Source: Linanthus parryae (lineage: Eukaryota; Streptophyta; Magnoliopsida; Ericales; Polemoniaceae). Taken from it: 64,000 nucleotides of DNA. The stretch is from contig JALGPY010000006.1 in NCBI GenBank assembly GCA_023055425.1, forward strand, positions 71,456,127 to 71,520,126, written 5' to 3'. A program made the translations under genes and the position numbers. This document shows positions 34,916-47,317 of the stretch, piece after piece; within the stretch, counting starts at the first letter, position 1; the number at the start of each line of letters is the position of its first letter. The notes beneath the pieces were generated by a model. The model was not told the DNA's origin. It saw only the letters and a program-made list of their open reading frames with translations, and ran no database searches.

Positions 34916-35390
34916 ATTCCTACACTATCACTAATTGTATTATTTCTTAATCTATTATTGGCTCGAAAATAAACATAAATCACCTTATAGCGTACATGCT
35001 TAACAGTCCATGCAACACAAGTATCACATTTAAATATCATCTATCACATAGGAATTAAGACATGCATCATCTAACAATTCATAGGCATACTTGCTTTCAT
35101 AACATATCTCAAGTCTATCATCCTTTCTGAAACGCAATTCTAGAATAATAACTATGTCCTTCATTACGGGAGCATGTATGTCCCACAGATAGCAAGAAAC
35201 ACTATCACAACTAACAACTCCAAGTCGTGTCAAACATATAAGGTGTCTCGTTCCATACAAAAGAATGTGGGTGGGCGGAACTAATAAGACTAGGACTTAG
35301 ACTACCCCTAACCCAATCAATTTTAATTATTTTTTCCTAATTTTGTTTTAGGGTTGCCATATAGGTTTTTTTTTTCCCTTTTTGGACAGC

Positions 35391-35404
35391 CCGCTCTGAT
35401 ACCA
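35391..35404 (-). other. Primer-binding site of element D (tRNA-iMet type)
   Basis: On the minus strand it reads TGGTATCAGAGCGG, 2 bp from the LTR edge at 35407. The leader from here to gag (35390-34916, ~475 bp) has only a short unrecognised ORF (35260-35030, 76 residues) and a poly-T run. Confidence 0.9.
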
Positions 35405-35406
35405 CC

Positions 35407-37560
35407 TGTAACACCCCTTGATTCCCAAACTTTCCTTTCCGGACCGGAGAGTCTAGGAGGGTGCTACTCATAATGAAATGGCGGAAATCAAGAACAAACA
35501 CTGTCTTAGTTATATATTACATAAGCCAACAGTCTTAGACATCGTCTTAAATATTATTACATAAAATGTGCAAATCTAGAGTCTGATTCGCTAATATTAC
35601 TGATACCACGAGGTGAGTCCGCGTCCCCACCCTATGCCATGCCTTCTTCATCTAGACCTGCGGTGGGAAATAAAACAGGAACCTCAGTTTTTCTAAAGTC
35701 AGCAATGAAATACTGAGTAAGTAAACACCCAAGCATGTAAATAGATTACGAAGCATATCTTTCCAAAATAATCAATAGAGATGAATGGGCAATAACTTTA
35801 TATATCCTTGGAGAATAAAGTATAAAGACTGAAACACATGAAATTCTCTTTCTTTTTACCTTGCATCACAACATTTCTCTTACATCTTAAACGGGGGAAT
35901 ATTATTCCCAAACTATCTCTTATTTCTTTTCATAAAATATCTTCCTAAAATCAAACCATACTATTATTTTGTTGATGCGGGGAAGATCTATCATTTCACT
36001 AGCTATCATGACCATTAGTGCCGACACCCCCTAAGACTTCTTGCGGCCAAAGATGTAATTACATGGAGACACCCGGAAGGTCACGACCGGGTTAAAAATA
36101 TACTTGGTCGAGTGACCGAAGTCAACACGGCAATCAATCAATAATATAACGATCCCCGCACAACTCTTTCCACTTTGCATTATTTATGACTTATTATTCT
36201 TGTGAGACATTCTCAAAAAATCTATTTCAAAATATAATCTAATCCCAAATAAAACAGTCATATCATAAAACACATTTTGAGACAAATAATAAATTCGTGT
36301 TTGGACATGAAAGAAGCTAGGCACGCTAGACTTGGCATGTTTACTCACCTCAAAACACCGCAATTATCATGTAAGCTTTCACAGGTAGACGTAGCCCTTG
36401 GCTACAAATTCGTTGCCTACAAATTTATAATTTCTAATCAATTTCGATTTTCAACTAGAACACATAATGCAAGTACTCGATGTGATATGTGATGTACTTT
36501 AGTGGCGGTGTAGAAGCGCCTTATTTGAACTTTAAGACAACCCACTTTCCCTTCCATTATAGTCTTTAGCCATAAAATTAAAACATCTCCACTTATCGTT
36601 ATCTAGAGTTTCTATTCTATTTAGAAACACTAGTTGGGCTTCATTTATAAAGCAACATGTGTTATTCTTAATACTTTACACAAATATTTAAATTTCCTAG
36701 GGTTAATTATCATTAGCAAATAAACTTTTAGATTGACAAATTTAATTATTAATAGTGCAACAAAATGACTATATACTAACTTGTTTAGGAGATGATACCA
36801 TAAAAATATATATTAGGAAGAATAAGTAGTATTTAACATCTATTTATAAGTATGAGAAATAATTATTTTTAATTTAGAGAAAGATGAATCATTAAGTGGA
36901 GAAACTATTCATAAATATTTCCTCATATTACTTTCTAACCTTATTTTATTCTAAAAATGATATAGAGACTACCAATTATTTAAAATGTCAATTTATAATA
37001 TTTTGAGATTAATTAATTAATAAAACAATATTGATTATTGAATAAATAGGCACATTATGTTTAATTGTTTAGATTTTCAAGAGACAACACTAGTTTACAT
37101 TACAATGAATATACGAAATTAAATTTCAAGACCAAAATCACATTAATATAGTCGTAATAAAAACTAGAATGTTCAAAAGAATAATTTTAAATCCGAATTT
37201 CCTATTTTAAATTTCATATTTATATATAATGTTATGTAAACGACATTCAGCTTCCCTATATTCTTTTAAAAGATAAAAAATGACCCCTACTCAAGAAAAA
37301 TAGTTTCTGAATCAGCAATACATACCCCCCAGATTTCAGATTGTACAAATAATACCCCCAAGTTCACATTTATTCTCAAAACGTCATCTTCTTCACCCAT
37401 AACCCTAAACTTGGAATCTAGCTATCAGGATTGGATTTTGATTGAATAAAACGATTAATTATGAGATTTAGAGTGTAACCATACCAAAAATCGTCGAAAA
37501 CGATCAAAAAACGAGGTGGTTGAGCGCCCGAAAAAGTTGTCGGTGATGGTGGCCGACCTG
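35407..37560 (-). repeat. Truncated 5' LTR of element D
   Basis: Starts TGTAACACCCC at 35407 and aligns with 18096-20320 of the 3' LTR, with many substitutions and small indels. The match stops near 37560, just inside the GGTGATGGTGGCCGACC segment, so the U3 half of this LTR is gone. The two LTRs are clearly more diverged than those of E or B, so D is older. Confidence 0.85.
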
Positions 37561-37756
37561 AAAATGGAAAAGTAAAATTTGGAACAAGACGATTTGGGAT
37601 ATGGGTAGCATAGGACTTGTTTGATTCGCTATGCCTATGTTGTTAGCTGTTTATCGGGCCTTCTTTTGGCCTGTACCAACCCACCAAGGAGTGAGGAGTA
37701 CCCACTTTTCTTTTGCCTAGGTTGGTTCCTGATAGATTGTTCTTTTCCTTTGTAGA

Positions 37757-38762
37757 TGGACTCTTTTTGGAGATTCTTGAGGCCTAAGTCGAAGAGGGCG
37801 ATCCGTACCTGGCATCCTTCGAGGCGTAGAATGCGAGAAAGACAACCTTCGGGCAACTTTTGTGACCATGTGGTGAATAAGTGCAGTGAGTGGGCGGATG
37901 TTGGTGTTTCGATGTGGAGTGGGAGGAAGTTTTGACATCCCTTAGTGAGAGCCCATTGCTTTGTTCTCTCTTTCCCATATGAGCCTAGGTACCATAGGAT
38001 TAAGAGGAAGTATCGTGATCTAACTATTGGAGGTTTTAGGCCTATCCTATTTAAGTGGGCGGGTCAGGCATTTACAACACATTCTATTCTAGATGGGATA
38101 ACCAATGAGGATGGTGAGGGTGATAATGAGGGTGGTGCTGAGGGGAATGACTCCTTAGATAGTGTCTATCAGGGAGATGACTCGGAGGGGGGTGATTTTG
38201 GAGAGGGTGAATACAAGAGGGCTGATCCTGTTATAGACAAACCCGATAAGAAGACTAATGATGAAGTGGCAATTGAACACCCTGAGCTCGTCAAACCCGT
38301 AGGACAGGAAAATGTACCAGAGATGGAGGTGAGACAGCATTAACTACCTATAGACGTAGGGGATGAATCAATGGTAGGGGAACTTCCTGTTGACTTGGAA
38401 GATGAGGATATTGATGAGGACCCCGAGGAGGATCCAGAGGAGGATCCCGAGGAGGATGGCATGGAGATAGACCATGAATAAGAAGTGCACCACTTTAGAC
38501 CATGAAGAGGAGTTTCTGGAAAATCACGAAGAGCATGGCACAGAGGAAGAACATGAAGAGGAGGTGCACCACTTAGACCATGCTTGAGGAAGACCAAGAG
38601 GAGCACGACATAGATGAGGAACATGAGGAGGAAGAGCACCATTGGGCGCTTCATGAACTATTTCAGGGGGGACACGAGGATGACCAAGAAGAACTTCCAA
38701 TTGAGCAAGAAACCGAGTGGATCGAGCTTTCTGGCCCAGAGTGTTCGTCCGACGAGGAGTAG
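37757..38762 (+). pseudogene. Acidic ORF of unknown function ahead of element F gag
   Basis: An ATG at about 37757, directly after a splice-acceptor-like TTTTCCTTTGTAG, opens a frame starting MDSFWRFLRPKSKR that is stopped by TGA near 37935. It continues in the same frame to TAA 38341-38343 (SFPYEPRYHRIKRKYRD, then an acidic region). Further acidic sequence in neighbouring frames runs to 38762, with repeated DPEEDPEED and EEHEEEEHH, ending SSDEE. The N-terminus is basic, the C-terminal two thirds strongly acidic. I do not recognise the family. It could be a lineage-specific pre-gag ORF or a captured host fragment; it is broken in this copy. Confidence 0.5.
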
Positions 38763-39778
38763 ATGTGTCAGGCTCTTTGAATCCTAGACTTTTGATGCAT
38801 TTGAGTTTTATTTTTGAATAAGGCCATTATGACAAACAATACTTTGAGGATTCTTGAAGTGATTTTTGCATAGCCACTTTTGGGCTAGAGTTGAATTATT
38901 GGCAATTTGCTTTAAGGATGAAGGATAATACTCATGTTTTGTAGACCCGTTTTGGGAGTTTAATAAATTATGTTTATTTGATTTAGAGTATGGGTTGAAG
39001 AATTAAGGTTGTCTTGTGTTTCTTCAATGTTTAGTGCATAAAAAGCGTTCATGAAGTTAGAACGCGAGAACATTGACTTTGGTGGTACTTGAATCTGTGC
39101 AGCAGTTGGTATTTTATGTATCATACGTGTTTAATCTTGGAGTTGTTTTTTCCTTAATCGTTCCCAGAAATTATACATACCCATGTATCTTCCATAAAAC
39201 AATTAGCACAAGATGAGTTCTGGATACTTAGATACGAATTTTCAAAGTTCGTTGTTCAGTAGCAGAATTGCAAAGTGACTAGTTGTAGTATTTTTTATGT
39301 TTACCTATCTTCCTGAACCTGTATGGTTATAAAATTTCTATGGTAGTTAGTAGACACATAGTGCTATATATGGGTCAAAGATTAGCCAATTTTGAGGAAA
39401 TTAAAGTCAGTTTATGACCTTGCAAAGTTGAAGTTTCTGTTCTCGTGGTCTGTGACAGCAGCTGTAGTATTCTCTGCACAACTTGATTTTATAACTTATT
39501 TTGAGTTTATTCTTCTTGATTATGAAAGTAGAATCATATAGGTTTTTGCACACCAAAATTCGTAATTTTTACTTGGCCGATTGATCATTTTTCCAATTTT
39601 TGAATAAGCATGAAAAATGAGACGTGATCAGCCTATGTGAAAATGCATGCGTAACTGATTGTTTGACGATCAATGTATTATATTACTTGTTTAATTGCTA
39701 ATTAGGTGCCATTTATTTATTTTTACTTGCACTTATTGGTATTTTATGAATAATACAATAGGTTATAGTATAGAGATT
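38763..39778 (+). other. Leader of element F between the acidic ORF and gag
   Basis: One kilobase of AT-rich sequence with no ORF above background and no repeat that I recognise. The last ~40 bp before gag resemble the same position in element D (AATAATACAAT..), which supports the gag start chosen. Confidence 0.6.
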
Positions 39779-40882
39779 ATGACTGATAGACCACATCAAT
39801 ACTACACTTGGAGAAATCGTCAAGTCCCGATGGCAGCCCCAAACAATAACAACAACAACATGGAGCAGTTCTTTTCTCAATTTGCTCAAATGGCTCAAAA
39901 CATGAATCAGGGAGAATATAATGCAGCCAAATGGGCAAAGAAAGTGGCTGACATGAAGCCTGGAAGTTTCACAGGCAATGAGGACCCAGTTGAGCTGCAA
40001 GACTGGATTGATGAGATGGATAAAATCCTTGAATTGATTGAGTGCCCTGAAAATCGCAAGTTCGTTTGTGCAGCGTTCAACTTGAAAAATGAGGCAAACA
40101 TCTGGTGGAGGAACTCCCGTGAAACCTTGTTGGCCCAACCCAACTTCAATTGGGAGGCTCTTCAGACTGCACTTCACACTCGCTTCTACCCGTCTCATGT
40201 CCAGGATCTGAAGTACATAGACTTTGTGAATTTGAAGCAAGGGAATGGTTCTGTGACTGAGTACTTTAAGAAGTTTATGGAGTTAGCCTAATTCTCCGGT
40301 CAACTAATGCCTGATGACGCAACAAAGGTTAGGAATTTCATTTCTAGTCTGAAACTCCATCTGCAGAAAGACTTGATGTGCAATACATATGATACCCTCC
40401 AGGAGGCGTATGATAGAGCTGCAGCTGTTTGGCGCATCCAAGAGGCGCAATATGAGAATCGTGGAAAGCGCAAGATTGAGAATGCTGGGGGAAATGGTAA
40501 CAACCAGGGTTGAAAAAACCGTGGGGGTCAAGACAAGAGGTTCAAGCCCAACCATGGGCATTGTGCTATCGAGTGCCGTACACGAACACATAGGAATCAA
40601 CAGGTGAATCAGGGAGGAAATTATCAAGGAAACCGGAAGTTCAATGGCAACAATCAGGGCGGAAACAGGAACTATGGACACCGTAACAACAAGAATAATG
40701 GGGGCAACAACTACGGCAGACAGCAAGTGAACAACCAAGGTAATGGGAGAAACAATGGAGTTCAGAACATGAATGGAAACAACAATACTCCAGCTAATGC
40801 CACAACAACAATGGAACTGGTACAGCAGGAACCACAACGCAGAACAGGAATGTTGCGCGAATTGCTGAATGAGCAGGACTGA
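39779..40882 (+). pseudogene. gag of element F (two in-frame stops)
   Basis: The start is ATG 39779 (MTDRPHQYYTWRNRQ), matching the D gag start. The retrotransposon gag block is clear: ELQDWIDEMDKILELIECPEN and ANIWWRNSRETLLAQPNFNW. The frame stays the same to 40882 but has stops at about 40289 (TAA) and 40511 (TGA). The end is Asn/Gly-rich. A normal CCHC knuckle is not recognisable. The nucleocapsid site is reduced to HGHCAIECRTRTH. Confidence 0.85.
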
Positions 40883-43800
40883 AGCAGAAGCAGCAAATGG
40901 AGTAGTCACTGGTACATTTCTTGTCCATGATCAACCAACATTTACTCTATTTGATTCTGGAGCATCGTATTCATTTATTTCATCATCATTTGTGGAAAAG
41001 TGGAGTCTCAATAAGCCGTCTAGAACATCCATCCCTGTAGCTACCCCAACATGTCATATAACAGTGTGTGATACCATTTTTGAAGAAGTAGAAGTTAAGA
41101 TCCTTGCTAGCACCTTGCCAGCGAATATGATAAAATTTGATCTTGGGAGAATAGATGTTATATTGGGAATGGATTGGCTAGGTAAATATCGATCAGTTAT
41201 AGACTGTCACGATCCAAAGATCAGACTTAAGGGTCCAAAATGAGAAAAGGTTTCTTATCATGGCATCACGAGGGAACCACGCATCAGACTAGTTTCAGAC
41301 TTGTCCACCAAGTGAAGAAGGGGAATAGTACTTATTTATGTTATGTCCAAGACATGTCTAAGAAGGAGAATGTGCTAGAAGAGATACCGATAGTCAAGGA
41401 CTTTCCAGATGTGTTCCCAGATGAGATTCCAGGAATGCCACATAGAAGGGAAGTTGAATTTAGTATGGACTTAGCACCTGGAACAACTCCAATCTCGAAG
41501 GCGTCGTACCGTATGGCACCAGCAGAGTAGAAGGAACCAAAGGATCAGTTGCAAGAGCTACTTCAAAAATGTTACATAAGGCCAAGTGTGTCACCTTGGG
41601 GAGCACCAGTGTTGTTTGTGAAGAAGAAAGATGGAAGTTTGAGGTTGTGCATTGACTACAGAGAGTTGAACAACGCAAAGATCAAGAAAAAGTACCCTTT
41701 ACCCCAAATTGACGACTTGTTCGATCAGTTGCAAGGGGCGAGTGTATTCTCGAAGATAGATTTGAGATCAGGGTATCACGAGCTTCGGGTAGCCGAGAAG
41801 GACATCTCGAAGACAGCCTTTAGAACTAGGTATGGCCACTACGAGTTTATTGTGATGCCGTTTGGCCTAACTAATGCTCTCGCAGTATTTATGGATCTAA
41901 TGAATCGTGTTATGAGGACGCTTCTGGATCGGTTCGTGGTCGTCTTTATTGATGACATCCTCATTTACTCAAAGAGCGAAGAAGATCACCAAGAACATCT
42001 GAGGGAAGTGTTAGAGACTCTGAGGCATGAGAAGTTGTATGCTAATCTCTCGAAATGTGAGTTTTGGCTAAATCATGTTCCATTTCTGGGTCACATAATC
42101 TCAAAGGAAGGGATATCCGTGGATCCAGGAAATATTTCAGCAGCTAAAGACTTGCCAACTCCGAAGAATGTGTCAGAAATAAGAAGTTTTCTGGGATTAG
42201 CAGGATATTACAAGCGTTTTTGAAATATTTCTCGAAGATAGCTAGACCGCTGACTACACTAACCAAGAAGACGGTAAAGTATCAGTGGAGTGAAGATTGT
42301 GATGAAGCATTCTAGAAATTGAAAGAAAAGTTGACAACAACACCAGTGTTAGCTTTACCTAATGATTCTGGCGAATTTGATGTTTACAGCGACGCATCGA
42401 AGAAGGGTCAAGGGTGTGTGCTTATGCAGGAAAGAAGGGTTATTGCCTATGCCTGAAGACAGCTGAAAACTCATGAAGAGAACTATGCTACACATGATTT
42501 AGAGCTTGCAGCAATAGTTTTTGCACTGGAGATATGGAGAAATCACCTATGTGGGGCAGTGTGTAGATTGTATACTGACCACAGCAGTCTCAAATACATC
42601 TTCATTCAGAAAGAGTTAAACAACGGGCACAAGACGTCGGCTGGAGATCATAAAGGATCATGACTTGCGTATCCAATATCACGAGGGAAAAGCAAGCGTA
42701 GTAGCTGATGCGTTAGGCCGAAAATCGAGCCATACTGTAAGTGCAATGCAAGTTTTGCCAGACTGGCTATGCCATGAGTTCCGAAAGCTCGATATTGAAG
42801 TGGTGGAACAAGGTGGAGTAAAGAATATCCTTGGGAATATAACCGTTGTGCCAGATGTCTTAGAGGAGATAAGGAGTAACCATTCAGGAGACGTTAAGCT
42901 GGAAAGGATAAAGAAGAAGATTCTAGAAGGGCAAGCAAAGGATTTTAAGATCCATGAAGATGGAAGTATCATGTACAAGGGTAGATTATGTGTACCACAT
43001 AAGTGTACAGAAATCAAGGAGAAGTTGATGCGTGAATCCCAAAACACACCCTACTCAGTACATCCAGGGGGTGACAAACTATATAAAGATCTAAATAAGA
43101 CATTTTGGTGGCCCAACATGAAAAGGGTGGTAGCAGAATTTGTGGCAAGATGTCTAACTTGTCAGAAGGTGAAGTTTGAACATAAAAGACTGGGAGGCTT
43201 AGTTCAACCATTGGATGTCCCAGATTGGAAGTGGGATTCAATTTCGACGGATTTTGTGACTGCTTTGCCAACATGGAAGAATGGACTGAATTAGATTTGG
43301 GTTGTGGTTGACAGATTGACCAAAACAGCAAGGTTCATTCCAATGAAGGATACATGGAACAAAGAGCCGGTGTGTATATGAAGAACATAGTGAGGTACCA
43401 TGGAGTCCCAAGCTCTATAGTTTCCGACAAGGATCCTAACTTTCTCTCTCACTTCTGGAAGGCACTCCAGGAGGCATTGGGAACCCAGTTGAAATTCAGT
43501 ACGACATTCCACCCTGCTACGGATGGACAAACCGAGAGGAAAATTCAGACATTGGAGGATATGCTAAGGGCTTGTGTTATGGACTTTCAAGGTTCATGGG
43601 TTGATAGACTACCTTTGATATAATTCTCCTACAACAACAGTTACCACCCCAGTATTGGCATGGCACCACACGAGGCGTTGTATGGAAGGAAGTGTAGAAC
43701 ACCACTGTGTTGGAGCGACATAAGCGAGACAATGGTAATTGGTCCACAACTAATTGAAGAGATGATAGATCAAGTGAGACTTATCCAGCAACGAATGAAG

Positions 43801-44288
43801 CAACTCAGGATAGGCAGAAGTCAAACGCTGATCAGAAGAGGAGACCACTGGAGTTTCAAATTGGAGAAAAGGCATTCCTTAAAGTTTTGCCTACTAAGGG
43901 AGTCATGAGGTTCAATCAGAAAGGGAAGTTGAGCCCAAAATTTATTTGACCATATGACGTCATAGAGAAGATTGGGGAAGTGGCTTATCGATTGGATCTA
44001 CCATCAAACTTGGGTCGTGCTCACAATGTATTCCACGTATCTCAGTTGAAGAAGTACATACCTGACCCATCTCATGTATTAGACCCCGAACCAGTAGAGT
44101 TGAATCCGTCGTTGAGTTATGACGAACATCCTGTTAAGATTCTGGACACCAAGACAAGGGATACCCGCAACAAGGGTGTCAAGCTGGTCATGGTCTTGTG
44201 GACGAATCACCTCACAAAAGAGGCAACTTGGGAAGCGGAGGATGATATGAGAAAGCGGTATCCTCACCTTTTTGACGAGGTATTTTGA
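40869..44288 (+). pseudogene. pol of element F: protease, RT, RNase H, integrase, chromodomain
   Basis: Protease (40869-41243) has an intact active site, FDSGASYSF. RT (41549-42223) has [23 protein letters not shown] and VVVFIDDIL. RNase H (42224-42660) is broken. Integrase (42665-43623) has [35 protein letters not shown] and DGQTERK, with stops near 43294 and 43623. The C-terminal frame 43980-44288 ends with a recognisable chromodomain (PVKILDTKTRD, ATWEAEDDMRKRYPHLF), which in chromoviruses directs integration toward marked chromatin. Stops or frame changes also fall at 41243, about 41300, 41530 and 42223. Not functional. Confidence 0.88.
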
Positions 44289-44478
44289 GTTCCGAGGACG
44301 TCACTCCTCTAATGGGGAGAAGACGCAATCATTCGGTTTTTAATATAGTACTCCTTATAGTATACTGCATATCATTCATGACCTTAGGTTTGCATTTAGT
44401 AGTTATACTCTTGGAGTGGAGATTCATACCTTAGTGGTTTTGAGGATTTAGGTTAAGCTTCGAGGACGAAGATCTCTT

Positions 44479-44560
44479 TAAGGAGGGAAGGATGAAATAC
44501 CCCGTTTTGTGTCTACGGGTGTTTTTGTGCTATTAGTATAAGTGTTGGGAGTTTATTTTT
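44479..44560 (+). repeat. Polypurine tract and interrupted 3' LTR start of element F
   Basis: TAAGGAGGGAAGGA is followed by TGAAATACCCCG at 44493. This tract is nearly the same as that of D. LTR-like sequence can be followed for only about 65 bp before the start of an unrelated-looking segment; the break is approximate because no second F LTR is available. Confidence 0.6.
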
Positions 44561-45365
44561 AGGGTAAAAGACACTGACCACCCCTGAGTTCCACCCTGCA
44601 CCCCTGAGTTTTGAAAAAAGACACTCTGCACCCATTTGACGGAATATTCCTTGGACATATAGCACCCATCTGTTAGGTTCCGTTAAAAAATGGACGATAA
44701 AAAAATTTCGGGCCATATTACCCCAGTGTTTTTTTTTTCTTTTTTGCCCATGTGTATCTTCAAGAACACCAACACCAAAAAATATCAAACACCAAGAATA
44801 TATTTCATTTTGAATACAAAACATCAAGAACACCAAGAACACACAAAATTTGCACATTGGACCTCTCCATTCAAGATTTCTCATGTACAATTTATAACAG
44901 AGAAAAAATATTAAGAGGAACAAGAGATCAGAGAAGCTAAAAAATAACCAAAACCGCAAAGGGATCAAGCTTATTTTGTTGTTGCTGTTCTTAGTGTTCT
45001 TGGTGTTCATGGTTCAAGAACACGAAGAACACCAAGTACATCAAGAACACGAAAAAAAATCTCAATAAATCAAAATACTAGAAAACTTGTACCAAAACTT
45101 GTTTATAAATACTTAAAAACATGAATTGAAAATAAAATCATATCATAATACATAGAGTATTACAAAAAATTCAAGAACATCAAGAACAAAAAAAAAAAAA
45201 AAAATCTACAATAGAACAAACCCTTTTGGCGGAGGGTCAATTAATCTCTGCCATCAGAGAGAAGCAAACCACCGCAATGACCAGAACCAAGAGGGAAGCA
45301 AAAAGCCTATGAAAACAGTCAACATAGTCATAAAGAACACCCTCATAGAATTTAAAACCACAAAC
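44561..45365. other. Unclassified AT-rich segment between F and A
   Basis: Begins near GGGTAAAAGACACTGACC and contains the near-repeat CACCCCTGAGTT twice (44579, 44600), of a kind I associate with common non-autonomous plant repeats, but I cannot name the family. It has repeated AAGAACACCAAGAACAC-type phrases at 44760-44850 and 45015-45060, and an imperfect inverted repeat at 44988-45035. Short ORFs (44513-45010 minus, 44690-44914) show no known domain. The right edge is the LTR of element A. Confidence 0.5.
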
Positions 45366-46955
45366 TGAAGCGCAAAATACAGGCTATTCGCAAGTATACG
45401 AAATCAAGTAATAACGGGTGTATTTCAACTCGGGTTGTCGATCCCACGGAGACTGTTTCGGGTTTTCTTAAGTCACCAGTTTCAATTGACAGAGTGTAAC
45501 GACAAGGAGGAGTTGGTTGTGATTGTAGGTTGCTAACCTAAAAACAGAAATTAAAAGACGAAAACGTAAATATTTTTTGTGACGTTTTTCTGTAATAAGC
45601 TTAATTGGTTGTAACTATAGTTTATGGGAACTAGGCTCCAGGATCCCCTAGGATTTATACAGATTTCAGTTTTTCGTTTGATATGAAAACACTCAACAGT
45701 TTTGTTATCTGTGCAACGTGCCGGTTGTGCAGTGACCTTTCAGCTCCCACACGTAATCCCGATCCTGCAGACTTTCAGACTCCTGTTAAGCTGCCTAAGT
45801 CTGCAGTCTCGTTCTAATCATGCTAGGGTTTCTAACCTGTCTGAATGGCCCAGGTCAAATTCTCTAACAGTTGGTCTCACGTTTTTCGGTGCTAGCCCTA
45901 TCTCCCTTTCTCTGGTCGGTCCATCAGGGTAAGGTACTAAATCCCGACTTTTGCTTCCTAACCCTAACCTGACGTTTTCACCTACAGGCTCGGGTCTATA
46001 ACAATCCTGGGTGATCAATCCTATCATGTATATACGAGAATAATCAAAGCCAGAATAACAGATACAACTGCTGAATTAAGATAGTAATCATGAATCCATA
46101 ATCAAACTAGTTATAAAATCTGAATACGAAACCCTAGGTTCACCGAGAACCTAGGTAAGAAGTTTAGCTGCTGATAGTCATACTACTAAAACACAGTTTC
46201 TGAATAATAAAGAGAGAGAGAGTGAAATCAAACTAAGTCTTCGAATCTCGAATTGCTCTTCCGTGCTCTTCGGGGATGCTCAGACTCGTCCTGCGGTTGT
46301 GTTGTCTATCTTCAAAACGAGTCTGGACGAGTCTTTAAATAGTGTTGTTTTTTCCCGAAACGCTATGCCAGAATTTACGAAACTGTTATCGGTCCACCAA
46401 CTCAGAAAAAAGTCAACCTGTCTGCGTATATACGCAACAGGCTGTGTATATACGCAACCAGGGCCCACAAAAATCAATCTCTCCCTCTCCTGCCTGCGTA
46501 TATACGCAAGAGGCTGTGTATATACGCAAGCCCCTGCGATATACGCAGGCAGGGGCTCCCCGGTGGCCTGGCTTGGTCCTCTGCTGGGCCTGGCGGGTCT
46601 TCTGGGTCCCACACTTCTGCCTGAAATCTCCATTTTGCCTTCCTTGGTGTCTTCCTGCTTTTCCGTGTTCCCGTCTTGGTTAGATTTCGTGCACGTTTCC
46701 CGAGATGAACCCGAATCTGTCCCGCCACGCATCCCGATGCACCTCCCGAACCTGTTCCTGAAAAGACAACACGAACAGAACCCGCGATCATATCCAATAA
46801 AAGTATAAAATAAGCAGGAATCCAGAAAGTACACATAAACATCTCGTTCTAACTTTCCAAGGCATTCTAGAGTAAATCCCGGCAAAAGACGTTGTTTTCT
46901 GACACAAACGCTCGTGAAATCAGGCTAACAGATAACCCCTATTTGGGCGTTTTCA
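45366..46955 (-). repeat. 3' LTR of element A (1590 bp)
   Basis: Bounded by TGAAGCGC (45366) and GTTTTCA (46955); the minus-strand polypurine tract TAGTGTGGGGGTATT is adjacent (46956-46970). A TATA-like CTATTTAAAG (minus, 46333-46344) matches the position of the B TATA box. Palindromic units lie upstream of it at 46419-46461 and 46489-46553. Arg/Pro-rich ORFs within are not genes. Confidence 0.85.
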
Positions 46956-47222
46956 AATACCCCCACACTAGGCATTGCTCATCCCGAGAAAACCCCGCGT
47001 GAACTATCCTGCATGCATACATTTCTGCCTTCGTGAAACCGACCCTGTCGTGCATACACTACCTTAGCATACTTCCTGCAATTGCATACTCTTTCGACCC
47101 GATCCTTACGGCAGACGACTCGATAGAAAGACTGACTCAGATAGAATATACACAGACTCAATAAACTATGACTCAAAACATACTCATGACAAATTATTAT
47201 GATTATGATTATTATGATTATG

Positions 47223-47317
<95 letters not shown>

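Larger units (their letters stand above)
18096..37560 (-). mobile_element. Element D: Tekay/Del-like chromovirus, split by element E
   Basis: In minus-strand order: a truncated 5' LTR (37560 to 35407), tRNA-iMet primer site, leader, gag (34915 onward, interrupted at 34199/25730 by element E), protease, RT, RNase H, integrase, a chromodomain remnant, polypurine tract (21569-21580) and 3' LTR (21568 to 18096). Presence of a chromodomain after integrase places it among chromoviruses. Many stops and frameshifts are present. The 5' LTR lacks its distal ~1.2 kb, having been cut at 37560 where element F sequence begins. Confidence 0.88.
37561..44560 (+). mobile_element. Element F: chromovirus related to D, 5' LTR missing
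   Basis: Leader with an acidic ORF, gag (39779), protease, RT, RNase H, integrase, chromodomain (to 44288), polypurine tract (44479-44492) and the start of a 3' LTR (TGAAATACCCCG at 44493). No 5' LTR or primer site is found; the sequence begins abruptly at the truncated D LTR (37560). The LTR start is interrupted near 44560. gag and pol are clearly related to D but with many differences, and the leader is not alignable with that of D. Several stops and frameshifts. Confidence 0.82.

Noticed and set aside
46263..46885. 181- and 201-residue ORFs in the A LTR, and similar 130-190-residue ORFs in B LTRs
   Set aside because: They translate the palindromic array (VYTQ, YYTQT, RIIRRQ) and U3 sequence; open on both strands because the palindromes lack stops.
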